In this document: positions 11,861 through 26,479 of the stretch, one piece after another
How the letters are laid out: each line of letters begins with the position of its first letter
Numbering within the stretch: position 1 is the stretch's first letter
Assembly: GCA_018907035.1 (NCBI GenBank)
Contig: JACCIC010000022.1
Span: 3,201,501-3,265,500, forward strand
DNA length: 64,000 bases
From: Sycobia sp. Sy_11
Taxonomy: Eukaryota; Arthropoda; Insecta; Hymenoptera; Epichrysomallidae
Direction: 5' to 3'
Made by a program: the position numbers and the translations under genes
The notes under the pieces: model-generated
Told to the model about the DNA's origin: nothing
Seen by the model: the letters and a program-made list of their open reading frames with translations, nothing else
Database searches by the model: none

Positions 11861-12385
11861 GTGGAGAAAATATAAAAAATTATATATTATTGTAACTATA
11901 CAATTTCTCTATATTTTCTCCACTGTGTTTATATATAATACAAAGAGACTACTTTCTTAAAAGAAGGGCTTTTCCGAATTCTGTGAAATTTTCATAAACA
12001 TTGCCAAGCATGTTTAATTGAGGTGCTTAGAAAGTCCATCAAAGTTTAGCATAGTCTGGCAAAATTTATTATTATAAATTGAAGAATGTGGAAAGAATTT
12101 TACGCAAAATCTTCTAATATTTGATAAAGTTTTGGCAATGTTATTTAATAGTATTTATAGCGAGTCTGAAAATTTTCGTACATTGTTTGGCAAATTCCGT
12201 TCGAAGTTCATTGATACAAAATTTTAATTTAATTACTTTCCTATTTTGCTTTACTTTGCCAAGCATGACCAAAATGGTTACAGATTTGAACAGTTTTTAC
12301 CAAATTTTATCAAAATCTGCCAGACGTAGCTCTAAGTATATCTTAATACAGAAGATTATGGGCACACGGGCGCGACGCCTCTTAC
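11861..12385. other. AT-rich sequence, no exon recognised
   Basis: A 101-residue open frame at 12121-12426 overlaps exon 4 of the coiled-coil gene antisense and has no motif. The next exon of that gene was not found here. Confidence 0.4.
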
Positions 12386-13926
12386 TTGTGAAATCGGCGC
12401 ACCTCCTCCTGCAGCGAGGTCGTTAATGAAATCTGCGTCGCGAGCTGCATCTGCATGTCCTCCAGCGAGAGTTCCGCTTTCTCGGCGCGCTCCTCCCTCT
12501 CGTTGGCGAGTGACTCGTAAGAGGAAATCTACGCGACAGAGAGAGAGGTGCAAAATTTTATTTTCACAATTCCGTCATCGGGCACGTTAAAAAAAAAAGC
12601 TAATTGTTATTTATGAGCTTGTATTAGTCATTGTTATGTATTTATTTTAAATTCGCTTTTCATATTATACGCGATAATATAACTATTTTGAGAATATTAT
12701 TCGCAACCCATTGTTGTATGATGATATTAATAGTTCCATGTGTCGGATGAACTTATGATGCGAGATGTACGCTTTTGGTCGGTGCGAAGGGAAAAGGATT
12801 ATTTATGGCAAATCTACATATGTATATATATACACAGCGTATCGGACTAAACGAGTCAGTTTGTTGTCAGTGAAACCATCAATTTTACTCAATTTTTAAG
12901 GTAAGATCGGTATATATTATATATAAGGACAAATAGATAGAAACTAACTAATGAAATTATGTGCTATTATATCGTTTGGCATATAACTCGAGATTTATTT
13001 AATTATACGACGAAATCCCTGATTTCATCAAAAGAGTTGACCATCCATCTGATTTACGTATTATTAATTTTATGAATTATATCGATCGTATTGTGGCAAA
13101 TGGTGAAGATATCTAAAATAATCAGTTTTATAACGTGTAACTGCTTCGACTCTAAGGAACCTGAGACCAGCAATTGCTCGCCTATTTAACTCCATAGTCT
13201 TTTTCATTCTATAATGTATAGTTCTATTATTTTCCATCTTTATAACTAACAATATAAAAATTTTATAATTTTTAAAACATCCTTATGAGATGTTGCCCTT
13301 ACAAAGAAGATAACCTTAAACGAATTCATAGTCGGTGATTATTTGCACCCTTATCAAACTTAAGCATAAAAACCGTTACTATTAGATTTATCTATTGCAT
13401 GACTGCGTTTTCACATTAAATAAATGGAATAATGACTACTTATTACTTATAAAATATTCTGTCATATAAACAATTCAGTCTAATAATCACTGGGAATTAA
13501 ATTATTTAATGATTTAATTAATTTCGAATCATTAATTACCAATTTCTCTTTGGAGTTCTCAAGTACAATATTTAGAAATCTGATTAATTTAATTCAGCCT
13601 ATAATTATATATAATATTACGATTTCTATCGATTGTTTTTCTATTATCAGATTCAGAAGAGTGAAGAGCCAATTATACAGATACGAATTCATAATACCGA
13701 ATCCATTCGTGTATTCAAAAATATAATAACAAATAAATTATCTAAGGTTAACTTAAAAATTTAAAAATTATAATAGACACTCTCTGCATAACTCAATGGA
13801 TATTGGTGGAAAAATTTATGACAACAGAACATTTTTCTTATAGGATGAAAAATACTTTTTCCGATTTTATACACTGTATTACACGCGTATATAATCTGAC
13901 AACGGCTAACCAGCCCTAAGTTATCG

Positions 13927-14015
<89 letters not shown>

Positions 14016-14258
14016 GTATACATATATACATTCTTATATATATTCGCGGACAAACGCGGACGCACATCGCGGATATTCCGGTAGCTCGTGGTTCTATTAC
14101 TGGACATTGAGTCACTGTGAGTCAGCCCTTAACTATGGAGCGGCTGTCACACGTTTGAAAGACGCCGACGACGACGACGACGAAGACGATACGCGGGAGC
14201 GTTGACTTTATACTCGGATAGGGGGACGGCATAGAATTAAAGCACAAGATATGTAAGC

Positions 14259-14313
<55 letters not shown>

Positions 14314-14362
14314 TGTGTGTGTGCCTGCGTACATGAACAGAGAAAAAGAGAGGTCGAAGTAG

Positions 14363-14411
<49 letters not shown>

Positions 14412-16772
14412 TGAGTAATCTGGCCAATCGCAAAATAGTATACAAGTTCCCCTCGCGAAATTTTCGAGGCCATCCTTTTTACCCCTCTTGATGCTTTATT
14501 TTATATTTTGATTCTGTGCGCACTTTAGTTAGTACATACTGCGCTTCGTGCGCAATAAGCTCGACTATTGGGTGATGCGGAATTATGGAATACGGAGTAT
14601 TTTATTTTGTGTTTAAGAGGTAGTTCGATTGGCAGATGTACATTTATTTGAATAATAAATCACACACTAAAAATTAATCAACGTTAATAAACAAATTAAA
14701 TAAAAAATTGTTACAATATCGCTGAAGATATCTTGTCGAAAATATATTAATCATATATAAATGAATTTCATAATATATTATATAAAAACAATTATTTTAT
14801 AATACAAATATATTGAGGTCAATCTTTTCATCTATCTGACAACAAAATGAAAAAATCACTCAATCTCACACATATACTCAATCCGGTCATTTCTTAAATA
14901 CAGACATACTTAAAACTTAAAATTAGGTATATATGGGAAAACACAAAATAAACTAATACATATTGAATGACCGTTTAGGCGCGTTCGAGAAGATGCCGTT
15001 TTATTGCTGGAAGACGCTGGAAGATTGCGAGTTTCAGAGAGAATTTTATTCCAAAAATGAGCACCTTGTATTTGAAAAGGTATTTTTGCAGTTTCAGCAG
15101 TCCTTTGAGAAGTATTGGAGAGAGAGAGAGAGAAAGAGAGAGAGATATTGAAGAAAAAGGTTTAATGAAGCACGTATAGAACTAATTCCGAAATAACAAC
15201 ATATATAATCCCACCTTCACCGAAAATGTAGGGTAATGCTAATCGAATCGTTATTAATGGTCTAATTTCAATAAAAATCATCGGAGTTTACATCAATAAG
15301 AGAGAATTCGTTTACGGATCTCACAAGCAACAATGGAATTTATGATAAACATCTGGTTGATAATTACCAAGATCGAAACAATAGTTGAAACATAACTAAA
15401 AAACTTTGTTTAAAAAAAAAAGAACTGTCCATAAATTACGTAAAAAATTGAAAAAACACGAGTATTACGGAATATCTCACATTATTTTTATTTTTTATGG
15501 AAAATTATATCGTAAAATATCCGAAAAAACTTATTTGGTGAGAAGGCAGGGAGTCAAAAGTTTTCATAGCAGCTTTAATTTATGGATGGATCCAAAAGGA
15601 ATAGCATAGCTTCTAGAGTCTGTGCATCAAGTGTTCAGTAGTATACTACACACTTTTAGGTTTTAACAAATTCTTTACGTGTAATTTCAGTAATATTTAA
15701 TTTTTTATTTGGAAATTTAATAATTAATCGAAGTAGGTCGAGTGTTCCATACGATTGAATTAAAACAAAAGGGTCCATCACAATTTGAAAAATTTAAGCA
15801 GAGGAAGAGAAAAGACTTAGTATGAATTATTATAAGTTGATATCAATTATTATAAGTTTGTATTAAAATATTTTTATAGAATATTTTGAAATTCTTATAA
15901 ATATCATTCTTAATCCCATTACAGTTTTAAAATACGCTGTTTATATATAAGGAATATGATTTTAACTTGGTCCTTTTTAATCGTTCTCATATCTATTAAT
16001 TATGATTACTCTATGTATAAATTTAAAACCAAGATAAAGAATATCAAGAAAAAAGAATATAGATTTAAAAGATGTTTTAAAAGTTTAAACATAATATGCA
16101 GCAATTGACCTATATACATGGCCTATATTTTGTCAATATATAGTAAAGCAGAAATTTATTTTGCACCATCGTTCGAGAGTTTTCTATTGTCAATGTACCG
16201 ATACGCAAAGCATTACTCGTTTCGATCACGATCATCCTGGTGGGGGGAGGGAAGGGAAGTCGAGAATATTCGGGCTTGAGTCAACCTACATAACACAGAA
16301 ATTCGCCCTATTATATAAATAGAAAGATCGAAGAAAGTACTTTCTCCCCTCAACAAGCCATCCAACTTCGCCTTGTCAAGCTCACCCCTATTCTCTCTCC
16401 GTCATTTTCACTCGCGCCCACGACGTGGGTCTCTCACGGATCCGTCAAAAAGAGCCCGGATCGGTTGAATCACCAGACTTCCTGGAAATTGGCGCAAAAA
16501 TCCGCGCGATTCCGTGTACACCAAGGACATCCATCAGCTCCTTCCTTCCCCCCGGGACGGTGCCTGACTCATGTTGCCAACCTCCGTGTCGGCGGGCAAG
16601 CGCGCACGCGCGGTCGCGGATCAATTCTTTGACGCGCGGTCTGACCCGCGAGGGAGATACACGTTGCGCATTTTGCCCGAGAGCGACCACGCAGCTGCAA
16701 ATCGAGCGGAACATGATCCTAATCGCCGATATCGTTGTTGCGGTTGTAGGGGTGCATGATTATATATATATG

Positions 16773-16850
<78 letters not shown>

Positions 16851-16919
16851 TATTTATGAAACTGAAATTTCTGGACCTACGATGAATTTGTAACCATAAT
16901 ATCTTTTAGAATAATATAT

Positions 16920-16970
<51 letters not shown>

Positions 16971-18246
16971 CATGTTACGACAGCTTACTAGTATGGAGGT
17001 GAGTCTGTACTATTGTTTATATGCGAAATTTCGCTTCAATAAAATTAAAAAAGGTAACGACAGAATTTCCTTATAGGTCGAAAAGTTTATAAGCTTCTTA
17101 GATGAGCATAGTGCTTGCTTAGTGTAATCATATAAGATTTGTTGCGTACGCATATAGCATTTGTAGTGTTATATAGACATTGTTCCGTTGTATCACAAAT
17201 ACTTAAAAATTTAGGTTAAATTTATATTTACTTTTTTTGGGTATGCATTATATATACACTCTTAAATTTATTGAAATGCTACAAATTTAGTTTATAAAAA
17301 TAATCCATTAATAATGAAACAATAAGTCATAAATATTAGGATTCGATCGTAAGGGCTAGTTTATTACCGAGCTACCTGAGGAAGCATTAACATGACATCT
17401 GTCACACCCCTTGTCGATGTCAAGTTTGGGAAATTCCCGTTGTAATTATATTAAGAATTAAACAGATGTAATTTGTGTGTTTTGAAAAGTCCAGGTATTG
17501 TTTTCTATAAGTTTTCACATTCTGTAAATTTGAACAGTTCCGTGCTAACCACCGTGGTGTACGCGTCGTCTTGAATACTTGTATATGCGTAATAAACGTA
17601 ATTTATCGTATATGAAACTATAATTTCTTATATTTATTCCACCTACTTTCTACATATTTGTAATACACATCCTTGTGATTAAAGTTTACAACTAATACGC
17701 AGCATTACAGAAAGAATATCTTTCAAAAGTACGTAACATTACGATTACTAGAAATATTTTGCTTGCGTAAATTTAAACAGATATACAAAAAGTGTCTGAA
17801 AACCGTTATCAAGCATAATCGTACGGAAAAGTACTGACGTATAATCCGTACGCTAGCATGAAATCGAATTTCACCAACAGTTGTCGAAAATATCGTTTTG
17901 ATAAAACGATATAAATTGTTCGAAACAGAAATAAATTGTAAACCTATAAAATAATTGTAATTTAAAAACTGTTAATAGTTACGTGAGATCTTACTTTATC
18001 AATGAGGAGTTGCTTGTCTTGTCTCAGCTTGATTAATTTTTCGCGATCACGCGTGATCTGTTGATCCAGCCCTTTCAATTGATCTTGGGCGCTACAAAGG
18101 TCATTTCGCAAATTTTCCATTATTACTGCTTGCCCATCATATATTTCACGCTGTTTTCTCACTTCTTCCTCCGCTACTTGTTTGTCCTATATATATTTTG
18201 GATGCAAAAAATTTGACTTGATTTGTAATATCGATTTTATTATGTT

Positions 18247-18299
<53 letters not shown>

Positions 18300-21200
18300 T
18301 TTTATAAATTTCAATAATATGTTATTTAAAATCATAATGAAGCATATATTAATATTAACATTGCTATACTAAAAGAATTGTTTGGTGATTTATATATGGA
18401 GATGAACAACAAAAAGTATTCAACTTCATTAATAATAAGTACTGAATATATGGAAGTAGTAAATAAAAAACAGAACTAAATGACTAAAAAATCTCTATAC
18501 TCTCGTCCACAAAACTATTATTAAACGTAGTTTACGCCGCGTCGAGCTTAATTTAAGTAAGGTTTCTTGCTCGAGCAAAGTTTCTTCCGTGCTGTGATGT
18601 CATCCTTTTGCCATCTTTAACCGTCCATACTTTCTAATTTTATCATTGTAACGAAGGCAACGCAGCACGGTTCAAGTGCATTTAGTAAATACATATAATT
18701 AGACCATCAATGGTTAATTTTTCGAAAAAATTTTCAGAACATTTAAATGATTTGAAGAAATAATTTATCGATAAGATACAGATCTAGAGACATATCAAAT
18801 ATCAAAAATAAAATTTCTTACTTAAAGGACTCGAAATATTTAATTTAAAAACAATAGAGAATTTAAGCTCAAAATTTTATAAAAATTGGTTCAGTATAGA
18901 TTGTTTATTACATTCTAGCTTGAAATCAGCAATAGATATTTTCTGAATAAAAATAAATAGGTAAATGATTTTCAATTTGTAATTAAATAAGGTCGACATA
19001 TCGATTATTACATAAGCAGTAACAATATTAACCAGTGTCTTCAACTTTTCGTATGTAAATAAGAAGCTATACCCGCGCTTCAGGTGTGATCTATCAGATA
19101 TAAATCCACTAGCAGCATTTTCTATTATTCTTACTTTCAAGAATTCAATTCCTCGATGTCAAAAGAAACTAGAGCTTAAAATATTTTTTTTTATCGAATA
19201 TTCCAAATAGTCTGCATGAATAATATATTTGTCAAACAACTAGGTAAACTAATAGAGCTGGAAACGTTTCGATTTTTGAACAAGACGAATAATTATAACA
19301 GTTCGAACAACTCGAAAGGCTGAAATGTTCGAACCGATCGATCAGTTCAAACACTGCCAAAAGCTACACAAAAAAAACCGTTCCAGCCTCAAACTAAACC
19401 CGATCTAGCCATATCTCAATAGTCCATTAATTATACGTTTTTCAGTTGATCACGCTCCTTCGCTGCTTCTTCGACGAGCGTTTTGGCCCGCTGTAGCTCG
19501 CCCGTTATACTGGTAACCCGGCTGTTCTCGTTGTCGAGTAGCCGGCGCAGCACTGCGATCTGCCGCTGCACCTGGTCGAGCTGAACCGTGAGGCATTTGA
19601 TCTCGTATTCCAGGAAGGCGACCTCCTGGCGGCGGCGCCTCCAAGCGTTGATCACCATGCGGCGGCAGACGAGACTGGCCGCCCAGGACTCCAAACGGCC
19701 AGTGGTCAGCGTCGACGACGTCCAGGACATGAGTGTGCAACCGTCTATACTCAGCATGTCCTCGACTCGGTGATCGCCGTTCGCGTCATCCAACCGTGCC
19801 GAAGTCGAGCCGCTGTCCGAGCTTCAGGGGAATTTTGATCGGGGTTGTATTAATGACATATCATCATAAAATGGCAAATGAAGAATTTCGGCAGAAATTA
19901 TATTTATATATAAAGCATGAATAAACTTTTCATGATTCTTTGGTCAAAAGAATAATTTTTAATTGAATAATAAAACACATTTCGAAATGTTAGTTCAAAG
20001 AATTAGGAGAGTAAAATAGAAAACACTCGTGAATTTCAGAGGAAATTATGGTATTACTATTATCTCCATATGTTGTCTGCGCATTGTCAATGATGGGCGA
20101 TTTTATTATCTTCCCAACAAATATGGTGATAGGCTAAAGATTAGCCTTCATTTTTAATGGATACGTGGCATAGGTACCATTTTATAAGAATAAAAAAGCA
20201 TCCAGGGGATCAACGGACTCCAGGAACTGAGGTGGCCACCGTGTAGAGACCAGTTGTATGCCTATTATAATCGAAAGTAATGTCATATGAAAGAACATTG
20301 GACAATTTTATAGAGATTTACGTACGTATATTAACCTAGGAGCTCTATAAATGAGTTTCCCTAATAAAGTAGGATAACAGTGTGTGGAGAGTTGGCTATG
20401 GTGGCCCATAAAACGCATATTTTGTGCTTCCTTTGAAAGAAAGAAAAATAGCTGTAGTCTAATCCGACTCTGTTGTAACGCTCGAGTAACATAGCAGTAC
20501 TGCAAGCAGCATCTACATATAGCGGAGGTATAGGTGTACGCAATGGGGATGAAAAAGTATAGAAAAAAGAATGGCAATAGTGCAGCAAAAATGATCATTC
20601 GGCGTTGCAAACACCTAACATAAGGTGAATTATATCGTCGGAATCCATCTATGCAATCATTGCTTATTATTACAATACACTGACTAGAACAGCTACAAGA
20701 AACAAATCACAGCAGCGCTGTGAGATATTCTTAACCGCTGGAGAGCTGATTTGATCAAATGGATAAAAGTCACGGTTGCAAAGGTCTCACGAGCATGTTA
20801 ATTACGATATATATCCCAGTTCTTTTCGAGGCATTATAGTTTCTAACGAAAAAGTATCATATCCACCCTGTTCCCCGACTATTAGGCTTAATTTCAGGCG
20901 AGATGTGGTATAGGTGGTATAGGTTCATATCGTTCGGATATTATTATCGACCTGATATTAGATATCCAGGATGCATGACTAAAGAACACTCGCAATTGTC
21001 AAACCAGGTCTTACGTTTAAATTTTCAAATGATTGATATAAAAACTTCATAGTAAGGATTTTTAGATGTATATGTATTTTGAGCTATAAACTAATTACTA
21101 ATTTTTCTTAAGTAAATTTCTAACTTTCATATTCAATATTTATAAAAACTTACAAAACAAATGCTAAAACCAATGTAAAGAAAGTGTCAATATTTAAAGA

Positions 21201-22063
21201 AGAGCTTATAAATATTAATATTTATAATAGCTTATAAATATAATAATTGGTCGAAAGTTGTAAAATTAAATTGTTATACAATGAATTATTAAAAAAAAAT
21301 CAGCATTGATATATTTTACTCTCTTATTCTTCAGTTTTCCAAACTAAAATAAGGAACGTTTCGCTCGCATAAAAATAAAATAATTCGCAATACGATAAAA
21401 CGATCGTTCAACTAATTCAAAAAAATTCAGAAACAATTTCGAAAGTTCCTTCTTATCGCATTCAACTCCCGCAACGCGTATCCTTGCCCGCGAGCCCAAG
21501 CTTCATTCGACTGACACTCACCGCGGCTCGACCGACTCGAACTCTGCGATCGTCTGCGGCAGGTCGCTCATGGACAAGCTCTTCCTGCCCCGCGGCGAAC
21601 CCGCGACCGCGGCCAGGAACCTCATCGCGCCCGACTCGTCCTCGGGGCAGCAGCTCTTGCTCGAGCAGCAACGCTTCGGCGTCGCCAGGGCTGTCGAGAA
21701 CTTCCTCACCGAGCTCGAGAGCTTGCGTCTGGCGGCGACACAGCGCACCGGGAGCTGGGAGTACTGGAGCTGGCGTCTGGCCGACGCCACCACCGTGGCC
21801 GGGTTCTGGCCCTCGGCCGCCGCGTAGGGGCTGGAGCGCGACAACTGGTGCTGGATGGCCAGAGCCACAGGTGTCTGATGGCCGTTCGTCTTCCTCGACA
21901 TTGTCGTCTTCCACTGGATTAGCGGTATTGTGAATTGTGTAGAGGAGAGGTTAGGTCGGGGCCGGAGGTCACCGAGCTTTCGGAGCAACGTCAGCTTTTG
22001 ACTCGAGAACGTTTCCGCGCTCGCTGATCCGGCCTGGATCGGTCTTTGTTTTCCAACTGTCAT
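12386..22063 (-). CDS. long coiled-coil protein, 5' part (unnamed; 3' end not found)
   Basis: Four exons on the minus strand, listed 5' to 3': 22063-21522, 19821-19437, 18186-17995, 12528-12386. Phases join cleanly: exon 1 ends with two bases completed by exon 2, and exons 2 and 3 end in phase 0. Donors are GTGAGT, GTATAA, GTAAGA and GTAAGA. Exon 1 starts MTVGKQRPIQAG and encodes about 180 basic, Ser/Arg/Ala-rich residues of low predicted order. Exon 2 has a Ser-rich entry and a basic IQ-like stretch (RRMVINAWRRRRQEVAFLEY), then heptad-like Glu/Leu/Gln-rich coiled coil. Exons 3 and 4 continue the coiled coil (DQQITRDREKLIKLRQDKQL; EERAEKAELSLEDMQMQLAT). Exon 4 ends in phase 2, so more exons must follow, to the left or beyond the window. 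Such proteins are often centrosomal, Golgi or cytoskeletal, but I do not recognise the family. Confidence 0.72.
12529..17994. other. intron 3 of the coiled-coil gene, with microsatellites and GC-rich islands
   Basis: Mostly AT-rich. Contains (CT)n(TA)n at 13930-14010, (GC)n(GT)n at 14258-14311, (GA)n at 14367-14402, (AT)n at 16757-16847 and 16921-16965. GC-rich, CpG-containing islands lie at about 14040-14240 and 16190-16750. They could be alternative promoters, but no gene start is supported. Confidence 0.5.
17428..17438. promoter_or_regulatory. palindromic kB-type motif GGGAAATTCCC
   Basis: An 11-bp perfect palindrome matching a high-affinity Rel/NF-kB half-site pair, in intron 3 of the coiled-coil gene. 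Binding is not demonstrated; one such match could be chance. Confidence 0.4.
18251..18294. repeat. (TA)n microsatellite
   Basis: Pure TA dinucleotides in the intron just upstream of the coiled-coil exon 18186-17995. Confidence 0.95.
19822..21521. other. intron 1 of the coiled-coil gene
   Basis: AT-rich, with no recognised element apart from short antisense open frames near 20300-20610. Confidence 0.5.
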
Positions 22064-25000
22064 TTTTCTTTTAACGGTTATAGAATCTTTGAAAATATAG
22101 CCGATTGAAAAAGGGGGGGGGGCGGCAAATCATCTAAATTTCTTAACTTCGCTATTATGCAGAATGAGCCGATAATTCTCGGGGTTGGACGTATACTAAT
22201 AGTATAACTATACATCGTCTTTATCGCTTGCTGGATCTTAAACTCAATACAGGATTAAATACAAATGTGTAGGTCCGATTTTTTTTCAAAGAATATAATC
22301 GGATTCTAAAAGAAAAATATCAGAATGTCGATAAAATCATTCATTGACATCTTACATCGATTTAGCATTCAAGTTTTCATGATAGAATTTTTCTCATATA
22401 TAATTTTAATTATCTCTTATTTGATGAATAGGCCTTCTAGAATTTCAATGGTTCAAAAATGAATTACCAGTAGGAATATAATGTAAGATATGGTCCTTTA
22501 TTCTGTTTTTTTATTTGAAATTCAAACAATATAGATATTCGTTAAATAAAGAAGTCGATCTGATTTTTATACTTATTTGAAACTGTGACACATGAATGAA
22601 AATCAAAATTAGATTATTCGATTGACATTCGAAATTTATGTATTTATCAGTTTTTTCTATAATAATTTTTTATGACGTAATAGATGATTATTTCAGTAAT
22701 TTTGGCAAATGCTGTATTTGTATTTTTTAAATTTCAATTTAACTTTACTTCAGTGAATAAAAATAATGAAAATTATTTTTTTCTTATAATATACAATTAC
22801 ACAATAAATATTGCCCTGACAGGTTAAAATGTTTTAATTTATCGTTTAGACTACGGGTATTTGAATCTTTAACTGATCCTGGAAAAGTGGCCAAATTAGT
22901 GTTTGTATCACGTGTCAACTATGTACAAAGTTCATGTCAGAATGCTAAATTGCTGGATAAAAACTGAAAAATTACACCATTGATTATAATTATGATCATA
23001 ATATTATGATTATAATTATAATATTACGATCCAATAATTATAAATAAGTTAGTTCGAACATAAAAGATACAAAGATGATTTGCGCCACTGAATTAATTGA
23101 AAGAAAATACTGTTGCACACCGTGCATCTTACAAATACTTTACATACAGATTGCATATAGATTAATCATTATAGAATAATATGTTATGATAATTATCTTA
23201 CCACCAATAGTGGTGAGATTTTATTAAAGATACATTTAAAAAATTTTAATATTTGGCTTAGATATGTGGAATAAAATTTAAAAAAATATATTTCTAATTT
23301 ATTCATGTGATCATATATTACTTTGCCTATATCAAATTTATATTTGTAATATCGTATAATGTTGAAAACAAATTTGCCGATATCAGTACTAGTCGTTTTA
23401 CATGAATACCATTCATTTCATGAAATTAGTACGAAATCGATAACTAAATTTCATCACCTTTAGAACGCGAGCTTTTTTATTCGACAACTAATCCCTCGAT
23501 TAGAGTCCACGCTATTTTCGAAAGGCATAAATTTCTGATAACACCAGACTACATCCTGACTTTATCCTATATATTTTTTTAGGTTTCATTATATAAATAA
23601 CTCATACAATAAAACATCTAAAGGAAATGAATTTAAGTTTTCAATGGATAAACGTGTTTCTCATGCGAATACTGATCATACAAAAATGAAAGAATTTAAA
23701 TTTAAACTTAATGAACTAATTTGAAATCGATGTAATAGACGATATTAACATATAATAAATGCTACCTCGGTGTTTTCATGTACAAAAAGATTGAAATATT
23801 TTTAACGTTATTTGCATACCTCTTGAAATAATTTAGGGACATTCGTTATTGCCAATTTAATAGAAACAATCTCCACCGATTTGATCAATCGAGGTTTGTA
23901 GTATTAGCTTTCTGTAAAAATTACGAATCGAGCTTGCTCAGGATTTCAGGTGTGAAATTATACATATATATCCAAATCGATTTATATATAATGAAATATT
24001 TTTTATAACCGTTTGTAATTATAATATTACAATTGATTTTGAATAAACTATTAACAGAAACAGATGAATAATTCGAATTAGTTTGATTTACAAAAAACTA
24101 TAATAAATTATGGGTTTCCTTTATAATAGTTTATTATTATTTTAAGTCCATATTCCTATACTAATTATTTTCTTCTTTATTATATTTTATTGAAAATCGT
24201 AGAATTCGTTGCTAACAGCAAGTCATGCTACATTATTTCTTTCAATTTTTATCATCTTCTTTTTTATGATACACTATGTAAAATACAACGTTTTGATTCA
24301 ATTAATATAATTAAATTTTTTGTAATAATCACACGCCGTCTTTAGAAACATTCGAATGAACATTCGAGTGAAAATTATTGATTCTATTTCCTAACAGTTT
24401 ATATCCAACTTTATTAACCCGAATCCCTCGAAAATAAAATTCTGAACTGGAATGTGTCAAATGATAATTAAATAAGTTTATCTACGACAACGAACCTATG
24501 GTTTTAGTGCATTTCGAACACTGCAGCGAAGGCACGGGCTGTAACAAAAAATCGAGGTGTATTTCCTTGTAACAGGTGTTTTGTCGCGCATAATGATATT
24601 TCGTTCTCGTAGTGGTCATAATTATTAAGCTGTAGCCGAGCAGCTTCTTTGCGATGCATCCGCGTTAACGAGACATCGCGATACAAGAGATGTAAATTCA
24701 ACATTACGTCTTATACTTTGCAGAAAAATCATTACAACGTATAAATACGCATAAAAAAAAAGAAATTAACTAGATTTTTCTTTTGACCATTAAGCTACCG
24801 ATTAAATGTAAAATTTAAAAAAGATGTATACAAGCAGTATAATACTTTGATAAAAATAAAATAATTATCTTTTGTCGAGCTTTATAGGAGCCAAGTAATA
24901 AGTAATGTTCAAATTGCTTAAAACCATGAATAAACTTAATGTGTATATTATATCAGTTTAAAGTGTATAAAATTAAAATCTACAGAATAGGTATTCTATT

Positions 25001-26050
25001 ATAAGTGAGTTTTGGACGGCCAACAATATGTTTGTTTAATTAGAATTTATTCATGATATAGATACATTAAAAAAAAAAAAAAAAAAAAAATATATATATA
25101 ATCGTTCGTATAATGTATTAGTGGTATGTTTATATAGTATTCTTTTTGAAAAATTTTTTAATAGAATTTGTTAGTTAAAATGACTCCACGTGCACTAGGA
25201 TAACAGAAACTCATTAATCAAATATATTTCCGCTCCACAAGAAAATTAAAATAAGATTATTATTCGTTTTAATACTTATTTCGCTAAAATATTAAAATCA
25301 AATAATGGGTGCACAATCGCTATTGTCGTGAATCAATCGAAGCAGGTTAAAGTTCGTGTTGTGAAAATCCAAGAAAAATCATTCGGAATAGAATCATGGA
25401 ATGGTCTATATTAGTATGGTTTCGAACGTAACCCTAATAATAATGCACAAGCGAGAAAGTTATATATTGAATTTAAGAAAATAACATCTTTAGAAAAATA
25501 CTCAAAATACATAAATATATATATACTATTGATAGATTTGCTTTTTCAGCCTAACAATTTATGTGATGTATACGGCGAACGTTCTATTGAATCATTCTCT
25601 AAAATCAAGTATTTAAAAAAAACTCAATTTTAACTATTTTATGCTATTACCCATAAACAATGCATGATAAAAATGAGATATATCGAATAATTAGATTAAT
25701 ATATGAAATATTTCGACAATCACAATAAACCCATGATACAAATTGCTACAAAAATAAAGCTCCACTGAAAACTGAAGCTCTGAATTTCTTGCTGCCTATA
25801 TCAGATTAAAATGTAGGTCACGTGGTCCAAGTATGGTCCAACCGCTACATACCGTGCTATATAGTCGAACTTTGGAACCTGTTAGTTCGTTTCTTCATTT
25901 TCTGTTTCTATCTCTTTCTCTTACATACCTATATATATATTCCAGTATCGCATCGATAGATGAAAAGATGAAAAAAACTCGAAAGAAACACAAGTGCACG
26001 CACGTTCACTTCACGCTATATACATTGTATAAGTATAGCTTAAAAGTAAA
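22064..26050. other. AT-rich intergenic sequence
   Basis: No coding exon or transposon recognised. Contains a run of G at about 22115, a (CT)-like stretch and A-tract near 25070-25090. The coiled-coil gene promoter should lie in the first few hundred bases if there is no 5' non-coding exon. Confidence 0.45.
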
Positions 26051-26087
26051 ATAATACACACAGCGAGCTTTTTTCTTTTTTCTTGCG

Positions 26088-26089
<2 letters not shown>

Positions 26090-26154
<65 letters not shown>

Positions 26155-26220
26155 TCACAGTGCACGATTTCGTTTCTGTCGAAATGCGAAATATGCTGTA
26201 TAGAACAACGAATACACACA

Positions 26221-26277
<57 letters not shown>

Positions 26278-26285
26278 CGCGCACA
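26090..26285. repeat. compound microsatellite (TA)n ... (CT)n(GT)n(GC)n
   Basis: (TA)n at 26090-26150, then (CT)n, (GT)n and (GC)n back to back at about 26218-26282. (GA)n follows at 26440-26466. Confidence 0.9.
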
Positions 26286-26439
26286 GTGTTGTCAGCATCG
26301 TCAGCATCAAAAAGCAGTGGCAAAGAAAGAGAGAGGGGAAAAGCATTTGGCTTTTATTGTAGCAACAATTTTAGCTAATGCACATCGGCATGGAGAATAA
26401 AGATGGCAGATAGACAAATAGATATATAGATGCAGGAAC

Positions 26440-26470
<31 letters not shown>

Positions 26471-26479
26471 GAAGGAAAG

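Noticed and set aside
16425..16859. 144-residue open frame in a GC-rich island
   Set aside because: No ATG start, runs into a TA repeat and shows no domain; more likely a GC-rich regulatory patch.
21484..21933. 149-residue plus-strand open frame
   Set aside because: Antisense shadow of exon 1 of the coiled-coil gene, caused by local GC richness.
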